Shown here piece by piece: positions 10,908 to 21,881 of a stretch of 64,000 nucleotides of DNA. The stretch covers positions 3,979,001-4,043,000 of the forward strand of contig JAWHQI010000165.1 of assembly GCA_033032865.1 (NCBI GenBank), written 5' to 3'. Made by a program: the position numbers and the translations under genes. The notes beneath the pieces are model-generated. The model was not told where the DNA came from and did no database searches. It was given only the letters and a program-made list of their open reading frames with translations. Numbering within the stretch: position 1 is the first letter of the stretch; each line of letters opens with the position of its first letter. Origin of the DNA: Dactylorhiza incarnata. Its lineage: Eukaryota > Streptophyta > Magnoliopsida > Asparagales > Orchidaceae.

Positions 10908-11382
10908 TCAAGAAGCACGTGGTGGGCGAGAATCCTCTCGCCCTATTCCTTCAAGAGTCTGGCCCTTCAAAGCACCTCCAGCGCATGCTTCGCTGCTCCT
11001 TGGGCGGACCTCTGCATCAGCCCTTCGAACTCGGCATGGGAGTAAAGGTGCAGTTTCCCTCTCCGTGGGAGGTTTCCGAGTGGCGACATCTCGCAACCTC
11101 TGGTTCTCGGCCTCCAACTTATTGACCCGCTCCTCAAGGATGCACACCCGCACGAGTAGGGTATCATAATTGGCTATGTCCTGCAAGAAAAAAGAAGGTT
11201 AGCACGGTAAAGGAAGGAAATTCGAAAACTTGAGTCACTGCAAGGAGACGTGCTCACCTCTCAGGCTAGGCGGCTGGCGATAAGGGCCTCGGCTGTCACC
11301 AACTACTGCTTCATGGCCACAACCTCGGCAGAGGCAAGAGCATGGGTCATCTCATCCTCGGCCAGGTTCCGCACGAGGGTCT
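10908..11382 (-). pseudogene. 3' exons of transposon gene P (coiled-coil end)
   Basis: This is the downstream part of the gene whose upstream part lies at 37381-35978; element D separates the halves. Removing D and one GGGTC copy leaves a continuous reading frame across the join. The part before the intron carries two stops (TAG in the Gln-rich stretch, TGA just before the splice donor). After the intron the protein reads DIANYDTLLVRVCILEERV and then NKLEAENQRLRDVA, a short coiled coil, and ends at 10908. Phase 0 splicing keeps the frame. The function is unknown; the upstream half resembles the plant putative gypsy-type transposon domain. Confidence 0.6.
11181..11257 (-). other. Predicted 77-nt spliceosomal intron in gene P
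   Basis: On the minus strand the donor is GAG|GTGAGC and the acceptor TTTTTTCTTGCAG|GAC, with a pyrimidine tract before the acceptor. Splicing joins exons in phase 0. Confidence 0.6.
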
Positions 11383-11943
11383 AATGCGCAAATCTAGCAC
11401 ACCGCTATAGGCAGTAGCGAGACTGCAACACAAAACGGCAGTGTACCAATCATTCAAGTAATATAAAATGGGAGTGATCCCCAAGTATCAATCTCGAAGG
11501 AACACAGTAAGGTGGAGTTAATTTTCGAGGAAGGACTTGAGATTGAAGACCTTTAGGTCAGAAGGATTGCGAAAGGCTTGGATTGGATTATGGAAAATAA
11601 AAGAAAAGAAACTAAACTACTCCTATGCAGGCTGTTATACACTACTTCGCCGGGCGGATCGAAACTATGCAGGCTGCTATGCACTGCTTTGCAAGGCGGA
11701 TGGACGAGAAGGCAAGCGGATGAAGTGAGTTTAACTGCGGAAAGGTTTGAGGGCCGTTAGCACCTCTTTGCTAGGCGGATGGATTGGGTCGCACCGACAG
11801 AATGAGTGTCGCAAGCACCTCGTCAACAAGCACACCACTAGCAATTGCTAGTGCGACAACATCGAACACTCACACCACAATCAGCACGAAAGCACACCTC
11901 AAGCACTCATAAAACATGAAAAGATTTCATAATATATAAGAAG
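11383..11943 (-). repeat. 3' LTR of element D, first 561 bp (interrupted by copia F)
   Basis: It aligns with 34436 onward: TAATGCGCAAATCTAGCACA versus TGATGCGCAAATCTAGCACA. It contains the 18-bp perfect palindrome CACTAGCAATTGCTAGTG at 11836-11853. Copia F begins at 11944 and the remainder of the LTR is not found. Confidence 0.85.
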
Positions 11944-13170
11944 TGTTAGAAATTTTAATTATAAATATTCATTTCATAAATGTTTATCGGAGCCTTGTAT
12001 GGTGTTTGGTGTTTGGCTCCTCATTATAGATGAAAAGCTCCAAAACCAAATTGGAGGGAATCCAAATTTTGGAGGGAAACCTTCATGAATGAAAAGATGA
12101 ACCTTTTAGTCCCACCATGCTTATTTGCTTTCTAACCAAAGAGTATTTATATGTTTTCACTCATTCTTATTTGTTCAAAAGAACATAAGGAGAAACTATG
12201 AACCACGCGCGCGCGCGCACGTACCGCACCGGACCGGATCCGGATCCGGATTTGGATTTGGGGAATAATTGAATTTAATTGCATTTTTTGTTCAAAATAG
12301 TTTCAAAACTTTTTTTCGGAGTTCCGTCGAATAGATGTCGGAGCTGCGTCGATAAGAATTCAAAGCAACTTTCTTGCGTCGATAAGTTGTCGACGCATGC
12401 GTCGACAAGCCCGCTGGAGTTGGAGTGGCATCGAATGGAATTCGACGCACCCGACTTGCGTCGAATGAAATCGCGTCGAGTGGAACTCGAAGCAAGCTCC
12501 TTGCGTCGACATGATCTCGACGCAACGTCGAATTGATTTCAACGCGTTCAGCCATTTTACGCGTTTTCTTAACCGCTCTTTTACGCGTATTTCTCACCAT
12601 TATTTACGTTGGAAATATGCATCATTTCTCTTCCCGATTATATGCCTTCCAATTATAACCGTTAATATTTATTATGCTTTTAATATTGTCGTTTTCAAGA
12701 TCCTCCTTTTCCGGAGATTTTTTGTCTTTATATATTGTCGTTCTTCTCAGAAAGAATGATCGCTCTCACATGCTCTTCTGCTCTCTCTGTTTTAACGATC
12801 TTCTACGTGATTCCCCTACTTTACATTTGCTTCATCAAGTCGTTGTTCGGGTGCTCTGTGCTTCTTCGGTGTCCGCGCACATCGGAGTTTCGGGATCTAG
12901 CCGGGTGTTATACCTTGGAGGAGTGAGCATCGGTTGAAAGCCCTGCCGGAGGGTGGTGCAACTTCTTTAGGGCAGTGACCACACGCCTTACCCAGGCTCG
13001 ATTCTGAACTATAAATTACTCTATTCTATTTCTCATCCTCTTCATGCAATTTTATTAATATTGCTGTTCATATATATATATAGATCTGCTGTTTCTGTTA
13101 AAGTTTGTAAAAAACGAAAATATATCACTTTGTATATTAATATAGGAATATAGAAGAAAATATTCCAACA
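11944..13170 (+). repeat. 5' LTR of copia F (1227 bp)
   Basis: Ends are TGTTAGAAAT and ATTCCAACA. It contains a CG-rich alternating tract and GGATCCG hexamers (about 12208-12256) and a GTCGA-rich block (about 12328-12540), including GCGTCGA, seven bases, TCGACGC at about 12376. A clear tRNA-Met primer site does not follow at 13171, so the inner boundary is less certain than the outer one. Confidence 0.7.
12727..12736 (+). promoter_or_regulatory. Possible TATA box in copia F LTR
   Basis: TTTATATATT lies in the middle of the LTR with a pyrimidine-rich stretch after it. Confidence 0.4.
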
Positions 13171-13297
13171 ATCTAAAGAAGTTGTCGTTCTACATCAACA
13201 GAATAAATAAAATCAAATAATCAAAATGATTATTTATGTTTTATTGTTTACATGCACTGTTATTTACTATATGTTTTATAAATTCCAGAAATCACTA

Positions 13298-13926
13298 ATG
13301 GCTTCTAGATCTGAGGATTCTGCTGGGATCAAACCCGAGAAATTTAACGGTAACGGTTTTCGTCGTTGGCAAGCACAGGTCGAATATTGGTTAAATACCC
13401 TAGGTCTTTTGTCTGCCATCTTCGATGCCCCTCCTTCAGAAACTGAAATCCCTAGCGCTGCAAATGCAGTTGCTTCGGCTATACCATCGTCCTCATCCTC
13501 AACTGTAAACACCACTAGAACCTACGTAAGACGTCTTCCTTATAGAGATCTGGTAGATGTTGAATATCATTGTCGTAACCGAATCCTAAGTGCTTTGTCC
13601 GATAGCCTTTATGATGTCTTCCTTCAATATCGTACGACTAAGGAATTATGGTATGCACTTGATGCGCGCTATAACCTTGACAATGCGGGTATAGAACGCT
13701 ACAATGTTTCCAACCTCCACAAATTCAAGATTGATGCTTCCAAGCCCATCAATCCTCAACTCCATCAACTAGATGAGATGTTGTCCAAGATCCGAGCCGA
13801 TGGCTCAATTCTTTCCAAAAATTATTTAGTGGCATGTCTCATTGATGCACTTCCTGATTCCTGGTCCGGCTTTAGCACTAGACTAAGGCATGATCTGACA
13901 GAGGTGGAGAATACACTTCGAATGAA
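13298..13926 (+). pseudogene. Copia gag, N-terminal part (copia F)
   Basis: The frame is open from 13226, but the ATG at 13298 (MASRSEDSAGIKPEKFNG) fits copia gag starts better. It covers the UBN2-type gag fold: FRRWQAQVEYWLN, LYDVFLQYRTTKELWYALDA and LVACLIDALPDSW. The zinc knuckle is absent: the frame runs into integrase sequence at GTGGAGAAT and stops at 13928. It is therefore a gag fragment fused out of frame to integrase by an internal deletion. Confidence 0.8.
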
Positions 13927-16045
13927 CTAACTCAGTTTTGCCAAGAACATGGGATTATTCATCAAGTGACAGCTCCATATTCTCCCCAATCGAATGGTGT
14001 AGCTGAACGCAAAAATCGGACCTTGATGAACATGGTCAATGCCATGTTGGCCGAGTCTGGTGCTCCAGAAAATCTTTGGGGTGAAGCGTTGCTCACCTCC
14101 TCCTTCATCCTTAATAGGATTCCATCTAAACAAAACGATAAGACACCTTTTGAATTATTCAAATTAAGAAAACCTAACCTCCAAATTCTTTGAGTGTGGG
14201 GGTGTTTAGCTAAGGTAGCAATTCCTGAACCTAAGAGAAAGAAAATAGGACCAAAAACATTAGACTCTATTTTCATAGAATATGCATCTGATAGTAGTGC
14301 AAATAGATTTCTCATCACTAATTCCCTAATCAGTGAAATATCTAACAACACCATTATAGAAGCTAGAGATGCAGCTTATTTTGAAGATAAATTTCCATAT
14401 AAACTAAATAACTCATTTCAACCTTCAACTAGCTCAAACCAACCTTTCACTTCTTCTATAGATCCATTAGAAATTGATGAACCTAGAAGAAGCAAAAGGG
14501 TTAGAACCGAAAGGATATTTGGAGAGGATTACTTCACTTACCTAGTTGAAGGAGATCCAAATTCATATGAGGAAGCTATGACCTCATCTGACTCTCCATT
14601 TTGGAAAGAAGTCATAAATGCTGAAATTAATTCTATTCTAGAAAACAAAACCTGGATTCTAACTGATCTTCCATCTGGTACCAAAGCCATAGGTTGTAGA
14701 TGGATCTTTAGGAAGAAATTAAATCCTGACGGTTCCATAGGAAAATATAAGGCTCGTCTTATTGCTAAAGGCTATGCGCAAAAACAAGGGATAGATTATT
14801 TGGATACCTATGCTCTCGTAGCTAGGATTACATCCCTTCGCATTCTAGTAGCCTTAGCTTCGATCCATAAATTAATTATTCATCAAATGGACGTAAAAAC
14901 CGCTTTCTTGCATGGAGACTTAGATGAAGAAGTCTATATGTCTCAACCCGAAGGTTTTGTAGTTAATGGACAAGAAACCAAAGTATGTAAGCTAATTAAA
15001 TCTTTGTATGGTCTAAAACAAGCACCAAAACAATGGCACCAAAAATTTGAATCCGTAGTATTATCATTTGGATTTATATCTAATGAATATTTTAAATGCA
15101 TTTATGCAAAACAAGAAGAGAATGAATGTGTGATTTTATGTCTCTATGTAGATGACATTTTAATCTTTGGAAGCTTAATTAAAATTGTTAATAACATTAA
15201 AAATAATTTATCATCTAAATTTGAAATGAAAGATTTAGGAGAAGCTAATGTCCTTTTGGGAATGAAATTAGCTAAATCAGATTCCAATGTTTCATTATCT
15301 CTTTCTCACTCGATTGAGAAAATGTTACATTATCTCTTTATCATCTAAAATCAGATTCCAATGTTTCATTATCTCTTTATCATCTAAAATGATAGGGTCA
15401 CTGCTTTATATTGCTAATCGCACTAGACCTGATATTTCATATGCTGTAGGCAGGCTTAGTATATATACTAGTAATCCAAGTGATAATCACTGGATAGCCT
15501 TAACTAGAATCTTTAAATATCTTCGCGGAACTTTAGACTATAACTTAGTGTATACGGGTTATCCCGAAGTTTTAGAAGGATATTCAGATGCCAATTGGGT
15601 AACTGATTCCTTAGACGTTAAGTCTACTACCGGATATGTTTTCCTCCTTGGAGGAGCCGTCATTTCATGGGCATCTACAAAACAAACTGTGATTTCAAGA
15701 AGTACCATGGAATCCGAGCTGATAGCTTTAGACACTACGTGTGCCGAAGCCGAATGGCTTAAGAATTTACTTTCAGAAATTCCTTTACCTGCAAAACCTA
15801 TACCTACTATTTCCTTGCATTGTGATAATAAATCTATTATTGATTTAACTGCTTCAAATAACACTAATGCAAAAATGAATAAGTTCATGAGAATCAGGTA
15901 CAAGTCTGTGAAGCAAAGAAGAAAAGAAGTGATATCACTCAATTATGTAAAGTCAGAATTGAATCTGGCTGATAATCTTACCAAGGGATTGTCCCGAAGG
16001 GAGATTTTATTGTCATCGAGGGGAATGGGGCTTAAGCCCACATGA
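13927..16045 (+). pseudogene. Copia integrase C-terminus, RT and RNase H (copia F)
   Basis: Coding resumes in the middle of the integrase core (QFCQEHGIIHQ, then PQSNGVAERKNRTL with the third catalytic Glu); the first two Asp residues are deleted. A TGA at 14191-14193 interrupts ILxVWGCLAKV. Reverse transcriptase follows (WIFRKKLNPDGSIGKYKARL, MDVKTAFLHGDLDEEVYM) with intact CLYVDD near 15150. At about 15274-15390 a short tandem duplication (TTCCAATGTTTCATTATCTC repeated) accompanies a deletion and shifts the frame. The rest covers [34 protein letters not shown] and ends [10 protein letters not shown] at 16045. The element cannot encode a working polyprotein. Confidence 0.85.
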
Positions 16046-16382
16046 TTTGCTTCCAACGGTGGATACCCAAACCATGTGATTGGAGATCCCATGAAGTGGG
16101 TTCAATGTGGTAGAAACGAAGCAGTTGATGTAGCGTAGTTGGGAGCACAAATTTAAAAGGTTGAGAAAACCTTCTCCCCATTCCTATGATGTTGTGCTCT
16201 ACGTAACAAGATAGGATGAACGTAAAGTTCTTAATGGTTGCCAAAGGCATATACCTTTGCGAGATATGGTTACGAATATCTCTTGAGGCACCACCTATGT
16301 GGGGGTTGTTGTGAGGCCGCAACTTTGGGATCCGGGCTGAACCCAAAATAACTCTCATGAAAAATCAAGGAATGCGCATGGT
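16046..16382 (+). other. 3' untranslated region of copia F
   Basis: The stretch with GGTGGATACCCAAACCATGTG and TGGAGATCCCATGAAG right after the pol stop resembles the conserved tail of this copia lineage. It ends where the LTR of gypsy C starts. Confidence 0.5.
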
Positions 16383-17910
16383 TGATGGGTCCCAAATATA
16401 TACACATTTATGGACTCATCTGGGCCGATTTTCTAGTCTATGCACTTCACTTTAGACATGTTTTTGCTCATATTTAATACTCCATGCTAAGTGCACCTCT
16501 AGGCCCGTTTTTGGTGTTATTTCATGTTCTGCATCTCTAGTAGTTTTCATGCATTGTTAAGTGCCACTTTCAGTGGCTGGATTCGTAGTTGTGCTGGAAC
16601 AGGAGTCGTGCAGGTGTTCCCTGTACAATTCTGTACAGGTATACTGCGCACGATCACTGGTTCTGCGCACGACCACTGGTCGTGCGCCGCTGATCGTGTG
16701 CACTTAACCTTATTTTTCAAGTTCTGTCTCGGGTAGTGCGCACGACCACCTACGATAGTGCGCACGACTACCAGTCGTGCGCCACTGTTCGTGCGCACTT
16801 AACATCAATTTTATGAGTTCTCTTTCGGACAGTGCGCACGACCGCCCACGATAGTGTGCACGACCACCGGTCGTGCGCCACTGGTCGTGCGAACATTGTA
16901 TTTTATAAATTTCTTACTTTGCAGGCTCCACCCAGGTAGGCACACGATCACAGAACTCCAGCGCGCACGACCACTAGTCGTGCGCCAATGACCGTGCGCA
17001 CTGTTTATTCCATCGCCTATATAAGTTCCTGATCCGCAGATTAGGGATAACGGGGGGTTTCGGGAGCGCGATTTACAGTCCGTACGCCGCCGTTTTCCCC
17101 TTCCAGCCACCTCCACCTCATCTTCTCCGCAAGGGGAAGTCATCTCCAGCCATTCTAAGCAATCCTGCATCGTCCGGGAGCATTCTCCACCCTCCGCAAG
17201 CACTCAAGCAAGCCATCTCCAGTTCTGTCCGGTGAAAAGAATAGTCATCCTGAGGTATAAGACGACGGAAGCACGTGGAGAGGTCGTGACAGTCTCTCAA
17301 CGCCGGAAGCACAGTCCGCCCGAGTCCGGAGGTAGCTTGACAAACTACCATTCCGGCCGTGAACGACCGCTAGTCTTCGTCCATTGGTTGATTTCTTCCT
17401 CCCCCCTTTGTTGTATTTCTTTGAATCATTTAAACTTGAATATCATGATGTTTAGTCTAAATGCAATGGTTGTTTCTTCTCTATTCTTCAGTATTTGTTT
17501 GTGATACGTCTTACCTCCACTCACTCACTCACGCACTCATCGTGTTCGATTCGCATTAGCAAGAGTTAACGGCAATTTGTGAAGAGGTCTTTGCGACCCT
17601 CACTCTCCACATAAGTAATCACTTCATTCGCTGCATACCGTCCATCCACCTCACGAAGCTCGGCATCGCGGCCGCTGCACCCATCTCGCCTTGCGAAGCG
17701 GTGATTTCGACCCGCATTTCTTTTATTGTTGTTAACAGTAGGAAACCAAATCAAAACCCCACTGTCTGTGTTTGTTTTCGCTTGTGTAATAATTGTCACA
17801 CAACGTGACTCGTTCACCCAACCTGCATTCCTCAAGAGACCGACACTCGGGGATCCTATTCCCAACATTTATTACTTGCGCGACCGGTGCACTTGCCGAA
17901 CATCGCATTA
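16383..17910 (+). repeat. 5' LTR of gypsy C (1528 bp)
   Basis: It starts TGATGGGTCCCAAATATA and ends at CATCGCATTA, where CATCA would be expected from the B LTR. U3 (16648-17000) carries repeated near-palindromes built from GCGCACGACCA and TGGTCGTGCGC arms. The segment before the TATA box is highly similar to the B LTR; the part after it has diverged. Confidence 0.8.
17018..17025 (+). promoter_or_regulatory. TATA box in gypsy C LTR
   Basis: TATATAAG lies just after the palindrome cluster. The B LTR has TATAAAT at the same relative position on the minus strand. Confidence 0.65.
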
Positions 17911-17916
17911 AGTTTT

Positions 17917-17934
17917 TGGCGCCGTTGTCGGGGA
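17917..17934 (+). other. Primer binding site of gypsy C
   Basis: TGGCGCCGTTGTCGGGGA starts six bases after the LTR. The same site, with GCC instead of GTC, occurs in B and D. It resembles the Asp-tRNA type sites of plant gypsy elements (established knowledge, tRNA not verified here). Confidence 0.8.
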
Positions 17935-18025
17935 ATGTTCAGGCGTGTAACGTCTTGAGTTGTGAACTTTTGTTACAAGAGCAGTTGTTTTTAATTTTCC
18001 TTGTTTTGTTTTCTTTAGGTTGTGA

Positions 18026-19845
18026 TTGTGCATGCAGAGACAAGTCGCGGGGGAACTTGTACCCTTTGATCCCGAGATCGAACGGACCGCTCGTGCACGA
18101 AGGCGCGCATCAGCTGTACAGGAGACAATGGGTGACAACATAGACCCAGATAATGTTGAACCAAGAGTGCCCAACGTGGAGCAGCACCATCCTGGAGATG
18201 AGCAAGAGATAGTTAGGCCTCGACCCCGAACGATGAGAGATTACACCACTCCGACAGCTGGGAGTGTGTATCCTGGGTTCGGTCCCAATATTATGAACAA
18301 CCAGTTTAAGATCAAACCTGCGATCTTGAACATCATCCGGAACAATGCTCAGTTCTCCGGGATGGCCAGTGAAGATCCGCACCTGCACCTGGCAGAGTTT
18401 TCCGATATCTGCGGAACTTTCCGCTACGCTGGGATTCCTGACGATACAGTCAAGCTGCGACTGTTCCCATTCTCACTTCGCGACAAGGCAAGGTGTGGCT
18501 CCATTCTATTCCTCCTGGGACCGCTGCGACTTGGGATGCTCTCGCATCCAAGTTCCTGGCCAAATTCCACCCCGTTGATAAAATTGTGAGCCTGCGGCGG
18601 GAGATCGCCACCTTTCGCCAAGCTGACCAAGAGACCCTTGCCGAGGCATGGGAGCGCCTTAACGATCTTCTCCGCCGCTGTCCGAGCCACGAGCTCCAAC
18701 CTTGGAACGTGGTAGAGACATTCTACTTCGCGATCGAGCCCAACTACCGGGCAATGATAGATGCTGCTGCGGGTTTTACTCTAATGAACCATACTCCAGA
18801 AGAGGCTTTTCGAATTCTGCGAGAGACCGCCTCCCACAACACATTTTGGACTGCCGGGAGAAATGCACCGAGAAGCGCCCGTGGTCTCTTCGTGGTCGAC
18901 TCGCTTCCGCTTACATCCGCACCGGCTGCTGTTATAACGTGTGAAGGATGTGGAGGCGGCGGACACCACGCGTATGAATGCTCGGGCAGTGATCTATCAG
19001 GTGACTTCTCGCACGTTTCTTTAAACGAATCTGTTAATTTTGTTGGTAATCAATCTAAGGGGGTGCTGTTTAATAACACATATCATCCGGGAGTGAGAAG
19101 TCACCCAAACTTCTCATGGAACTCCAACGCACCAGGCCAACGATGGGCACCGGGGCAGCATCAGAACGATGCGTACGCTTCCGGGAGCCAACCAAGGCCA
19201 CCTCATCCGGAATATAACCAAGGCCCCCCAGCTCCCAAAAAGAGTAACTTGGAGGAGATGATGGAAAAATTCATGCAAGCGGCTAACTCAAACATGGTTA
19301 ACCAAACCGCGTCCATGCGGAACTTGGAAACGCAGCTGGGCCAATTGGCCCAAGTGCTAACCGAGCGGTCGCATGGGACTCTTCCTATTAATACCAAAAA
19401 AAACCCAATAGACCAAGGGAAGAGTCTCGGCGACGCGGAAGTGGGTCATCCGCGTGAGTTAGTAATCTCCTGTTCCATTAATAAAATTGAAACTAAGAAT
19501 TTGTGTGATTCTGGCTCCTCCCGCAACGTCATTGCTTTGCAAGACTTTGATAAAATGCAACTTGAAATTAACACGGAGGACCGGAAATCTCTTGTGCTCG
19601 CAAACGGTACCGTCATACAATCGAAAGGGGAAGTTAAAAATGTAGAAGTTATAGTTGAGGCGGCAGTGGTGGTTGCTGATTTTCAAGTGTTGGGACCCCG
19701 GGAGAATCACTCCATCCCTATCTTGGGTGTACCGTTCTTGAAAGAGAGCGGTGCCACCCTTGACTTTTCTGCGGGTTGTGTCCTCCTACCCAATAAGGTG
19801 CCTTTGCCCACTTGCCCCAAGACTATAACTGAAACATCCATCTGA
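18026..19845 (+). pseudogene. Gypsy gag and aspartic protease (gypsy C), one frameshift
   Basis: The start at 18026 (MQRQVAGELVPFDPEIE) follows the primer site by about 90 bases. The gag capsid part runs through FKIKPAILNIIRNNAQFSGM and FSLRDKAR; at about 18495 one base is missing and coding continues one frame over with HSIPPGTAATWDALASKFLA and FYFAIEPNYRAMIDAAAGF. A zinc knuckle, CEGCGGGGHHAYEC (CX2CX4HX4C), follows. The C-terminal part is a retroviral-type aspartic protease with LCDSGSSRNVIALQD (catalytic DSG) and a PILGVPFLKESGATLDF flap-side stretch. It ends at 19845. Repair of a single base would be needed for a full frame, so it is a recent but broken copy. RT and integrase are not present. 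Confidence 0.85.
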
Positions 19846-20063
19846 CCCCTCCTTTTTTTTTGATGAATCACTGAGTTGTGCAGGGGATAAGAAAGATAAT
19901 GGATCATCTGAAGGAAAAAAGGAAGAGTACCAGTCAAGCGGAGAGGAAAAAGTAGATTCTCGAAGAAACTATGCTTCCAAGAGGGAGGAGGACAGCAGTC
20001 CTGAACTTATTGAGCTGAACTTGATTCGGGATGACATCCCATTATTCTCTTGCATTGAATCGT
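19846..20063 (+). other. Gypsy C sequence downstream of protease, cut by element B
   Basis: About 220 bases with short acidic or Lys-rich open segments but no recognisable RT domain. The sequence ends at 20063 (ATCGT) where B begins with TGATAGCGCG. Confidence 0.5.
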
Positions 20064-20701
20064 TGATAGCGCGAATCTCACACACCGCTATAGGCGGTAG
20101 CTCGACTGCGACACGAAACGGCAGTGTACTGATCGTTCAAGTAATATAAAATGAGGAGTAATCCCCGAGTATCGAATCTCAAAGGAACACAGTAAGGTGG
20201 AGTTTATTATTGAGGAAGGACTTGAGATTGAAGTCCTTTCGAGCGGATGGATGCGGAAACTGGGATTTTGGATTGTGGAAAATAAAGACAAAATGCTATG
20301 ACTACTCCTATGCAATGCCGCTATGCAATGCTTCACTTGGCGAAATGGAGACTAGGCAGGCCTTGAGCGCGCTGCGTCGCAAGGGAGGATGGATGAGTAG
20401 GCAGACGGAATCAAACTATGCAGGCCTTGAGCACGCTGCTTCGAAGGGCGAGTGGAATACACGGGCCGCTATGCCACGCTTCGGTAGGCGGATGGGCGAG
20501 TAGGCTAACGGAATGAGGGTCGCCAGCACCTCTTCGACAAGCACGCCACTAGCAATTGCTAGTGCGGCGACGAACGTGACGGCGGGATGGAGGATGGAAT
20601 GGGGCGCACCTCAAGCAACTCAAACAACAAACATTTCACAAAGACATGAAATATATAGAAATACAAACTAGTTTTAAGTGCAACTTCATCTTAATACATA
20701 G
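20064..20701 (-). repeat. 3' LTR of element B, part 1
   Basis: It begins TGATAGCGCGAATCTCACAC and matches 31425-32061. It carries the palindrome CACTAGCAATTGCTAGTG at 20547-20564. Copia G is inserted after 20701. Confidence 0.85.
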
Positions 20702-21881
20702 TGTTAAAATTTTTGATTGAACCATTTAGGAGTAAGCAGGAGTTGTATCAACAAGATTTATAGCCAAACAACCACAATGCCAAAACAGCAACACAAGAAA
20801 TCTTTATTGAAATAGAACTGCTTTACAATGCGAGGCATACATGGCGAGACATGATTCATAAGAATCACGGAGATGAGAAGAACAAACACAACAAAAAACA
20901 GAAACCAGCGGTCTGCCAGAAAGAGACCGCTCGGACTGCAACAAAGGCTCAGGTCGCCCGGCTTGTTCTGCTGTACTCCCAGACCGCTTGCACAGTCAGA
21001 CCGCAGAAACACCTTGAGACCGCGCGAACAGAAGCAGACAAACTGCACTGCCAGACCGCAATCCCAGACCGCACGAACTGAAGCTTATTGGAACAAAGAA
21101 CTGAAGCTGTTGCCAGACCGCAACTCAGACCGCCTAACCGCTGAAGATCGTCTGATCACTGAGTCCACTGCAAACAGCACAAGAACACAATAACCCAGTT
21201 CGCTGACAGACCGCAGACGAACTGTTTATTCAAGCCACCGGAAATCACCAAGGAAGGAGACCGCACCCTGCTGACCGCAAACCTGCGAACACAACAAAGG
21301 TTAACTCGCATCCAAGTCGCGCGAACTCGAACTTGAGACCGCAAGAGACAATCCGGGCTCTGGTTCTTACAGTTCTTGTTAGGAATGACGGGCCATGCAC
21401 CCCTATTTATAGGCGGGTGGACGGATGTCATCACCGCACAAACCAGGATACAGTCACCACCCATCAGATCGCGAACGATCTCAAATAATAGACCGCGCGA
21501 ACACAGCACTTGAACAAAATTCAGTCCAAGACCGAAGACAGCAGCAAGCCGCGCACAAGCCGTGCAAACACAGCGATCACCCTTCCTGAGATCGCCAACA
21601 CAGAGAAGCAACTGGCCGACTTGAACCAAGTCGCTAGAACAACACAACCAAGCCGCCCGGTCACAGCAGTTAGCCAGGAACAGACCGACTAGAACAAGAC
21701 CGGAAACAACCCGCTACAGGTCGCCAGAACCAGTGACCAAACCCAAGAAGCAAGCTGGCCGATCACACCAGATCGCCAGAACCAAACCGCCAGAGCACCA
21801 GCGCAGATCGCGCGGTCTCTGCGGTCTCCAGCCTTCAGACCGGCCGGACTCCTTTCCACTCCACTTCAACAAATTTCAACA
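20702..21881 (-). repeat. 3' LTR of copia G (1180 bp)
   Basis: In plus coordinates it runs TGTTAAAATTTTTGATTG to AAATTTCAACA. It carries roughly two dozen GACCGC words. On the minus strand a TATAAATA lies at 21411-21404. Confidence 0.95.

Larger units (their letters stand above)
11944..16382 (+). mobile_element. Ty1/copia element F, internally deleted, 3' LTR missing
   Basis: A 1227-bp 5' LTR, a gag fragment, an integrase-RT-RNase H fragment and a 3' untranslated stretch lie on the plus strand inside the 3' LTR of D. The 3' end is replaced by gypsy C at 16383. No second LTR exists in the window, as expected if it was lost in the 32610 deletion. Confidence 0.8.
16383..20063 (+). mobile_element. 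Ty3/gypsy element C: 5' LTR, primer site, gag and protease
   Basis: A 1528-bp LTR, a TGGCGCC-type primer site and a gag-protease frame lie on the plus strand. The element is interrupted at 20064 by B, and its pol and 3' LTR are absent from the window. The first ~640 bases of its LTR match the LTR of B closely, making C the plausible autonomous relative of B. Confidence 0.8.

Noticed and set aside
10580..11125. 181-residue plus-strand open frame
   Set aside because: It is antisense to the better supported P exons with matching intron borders and coiled coil.
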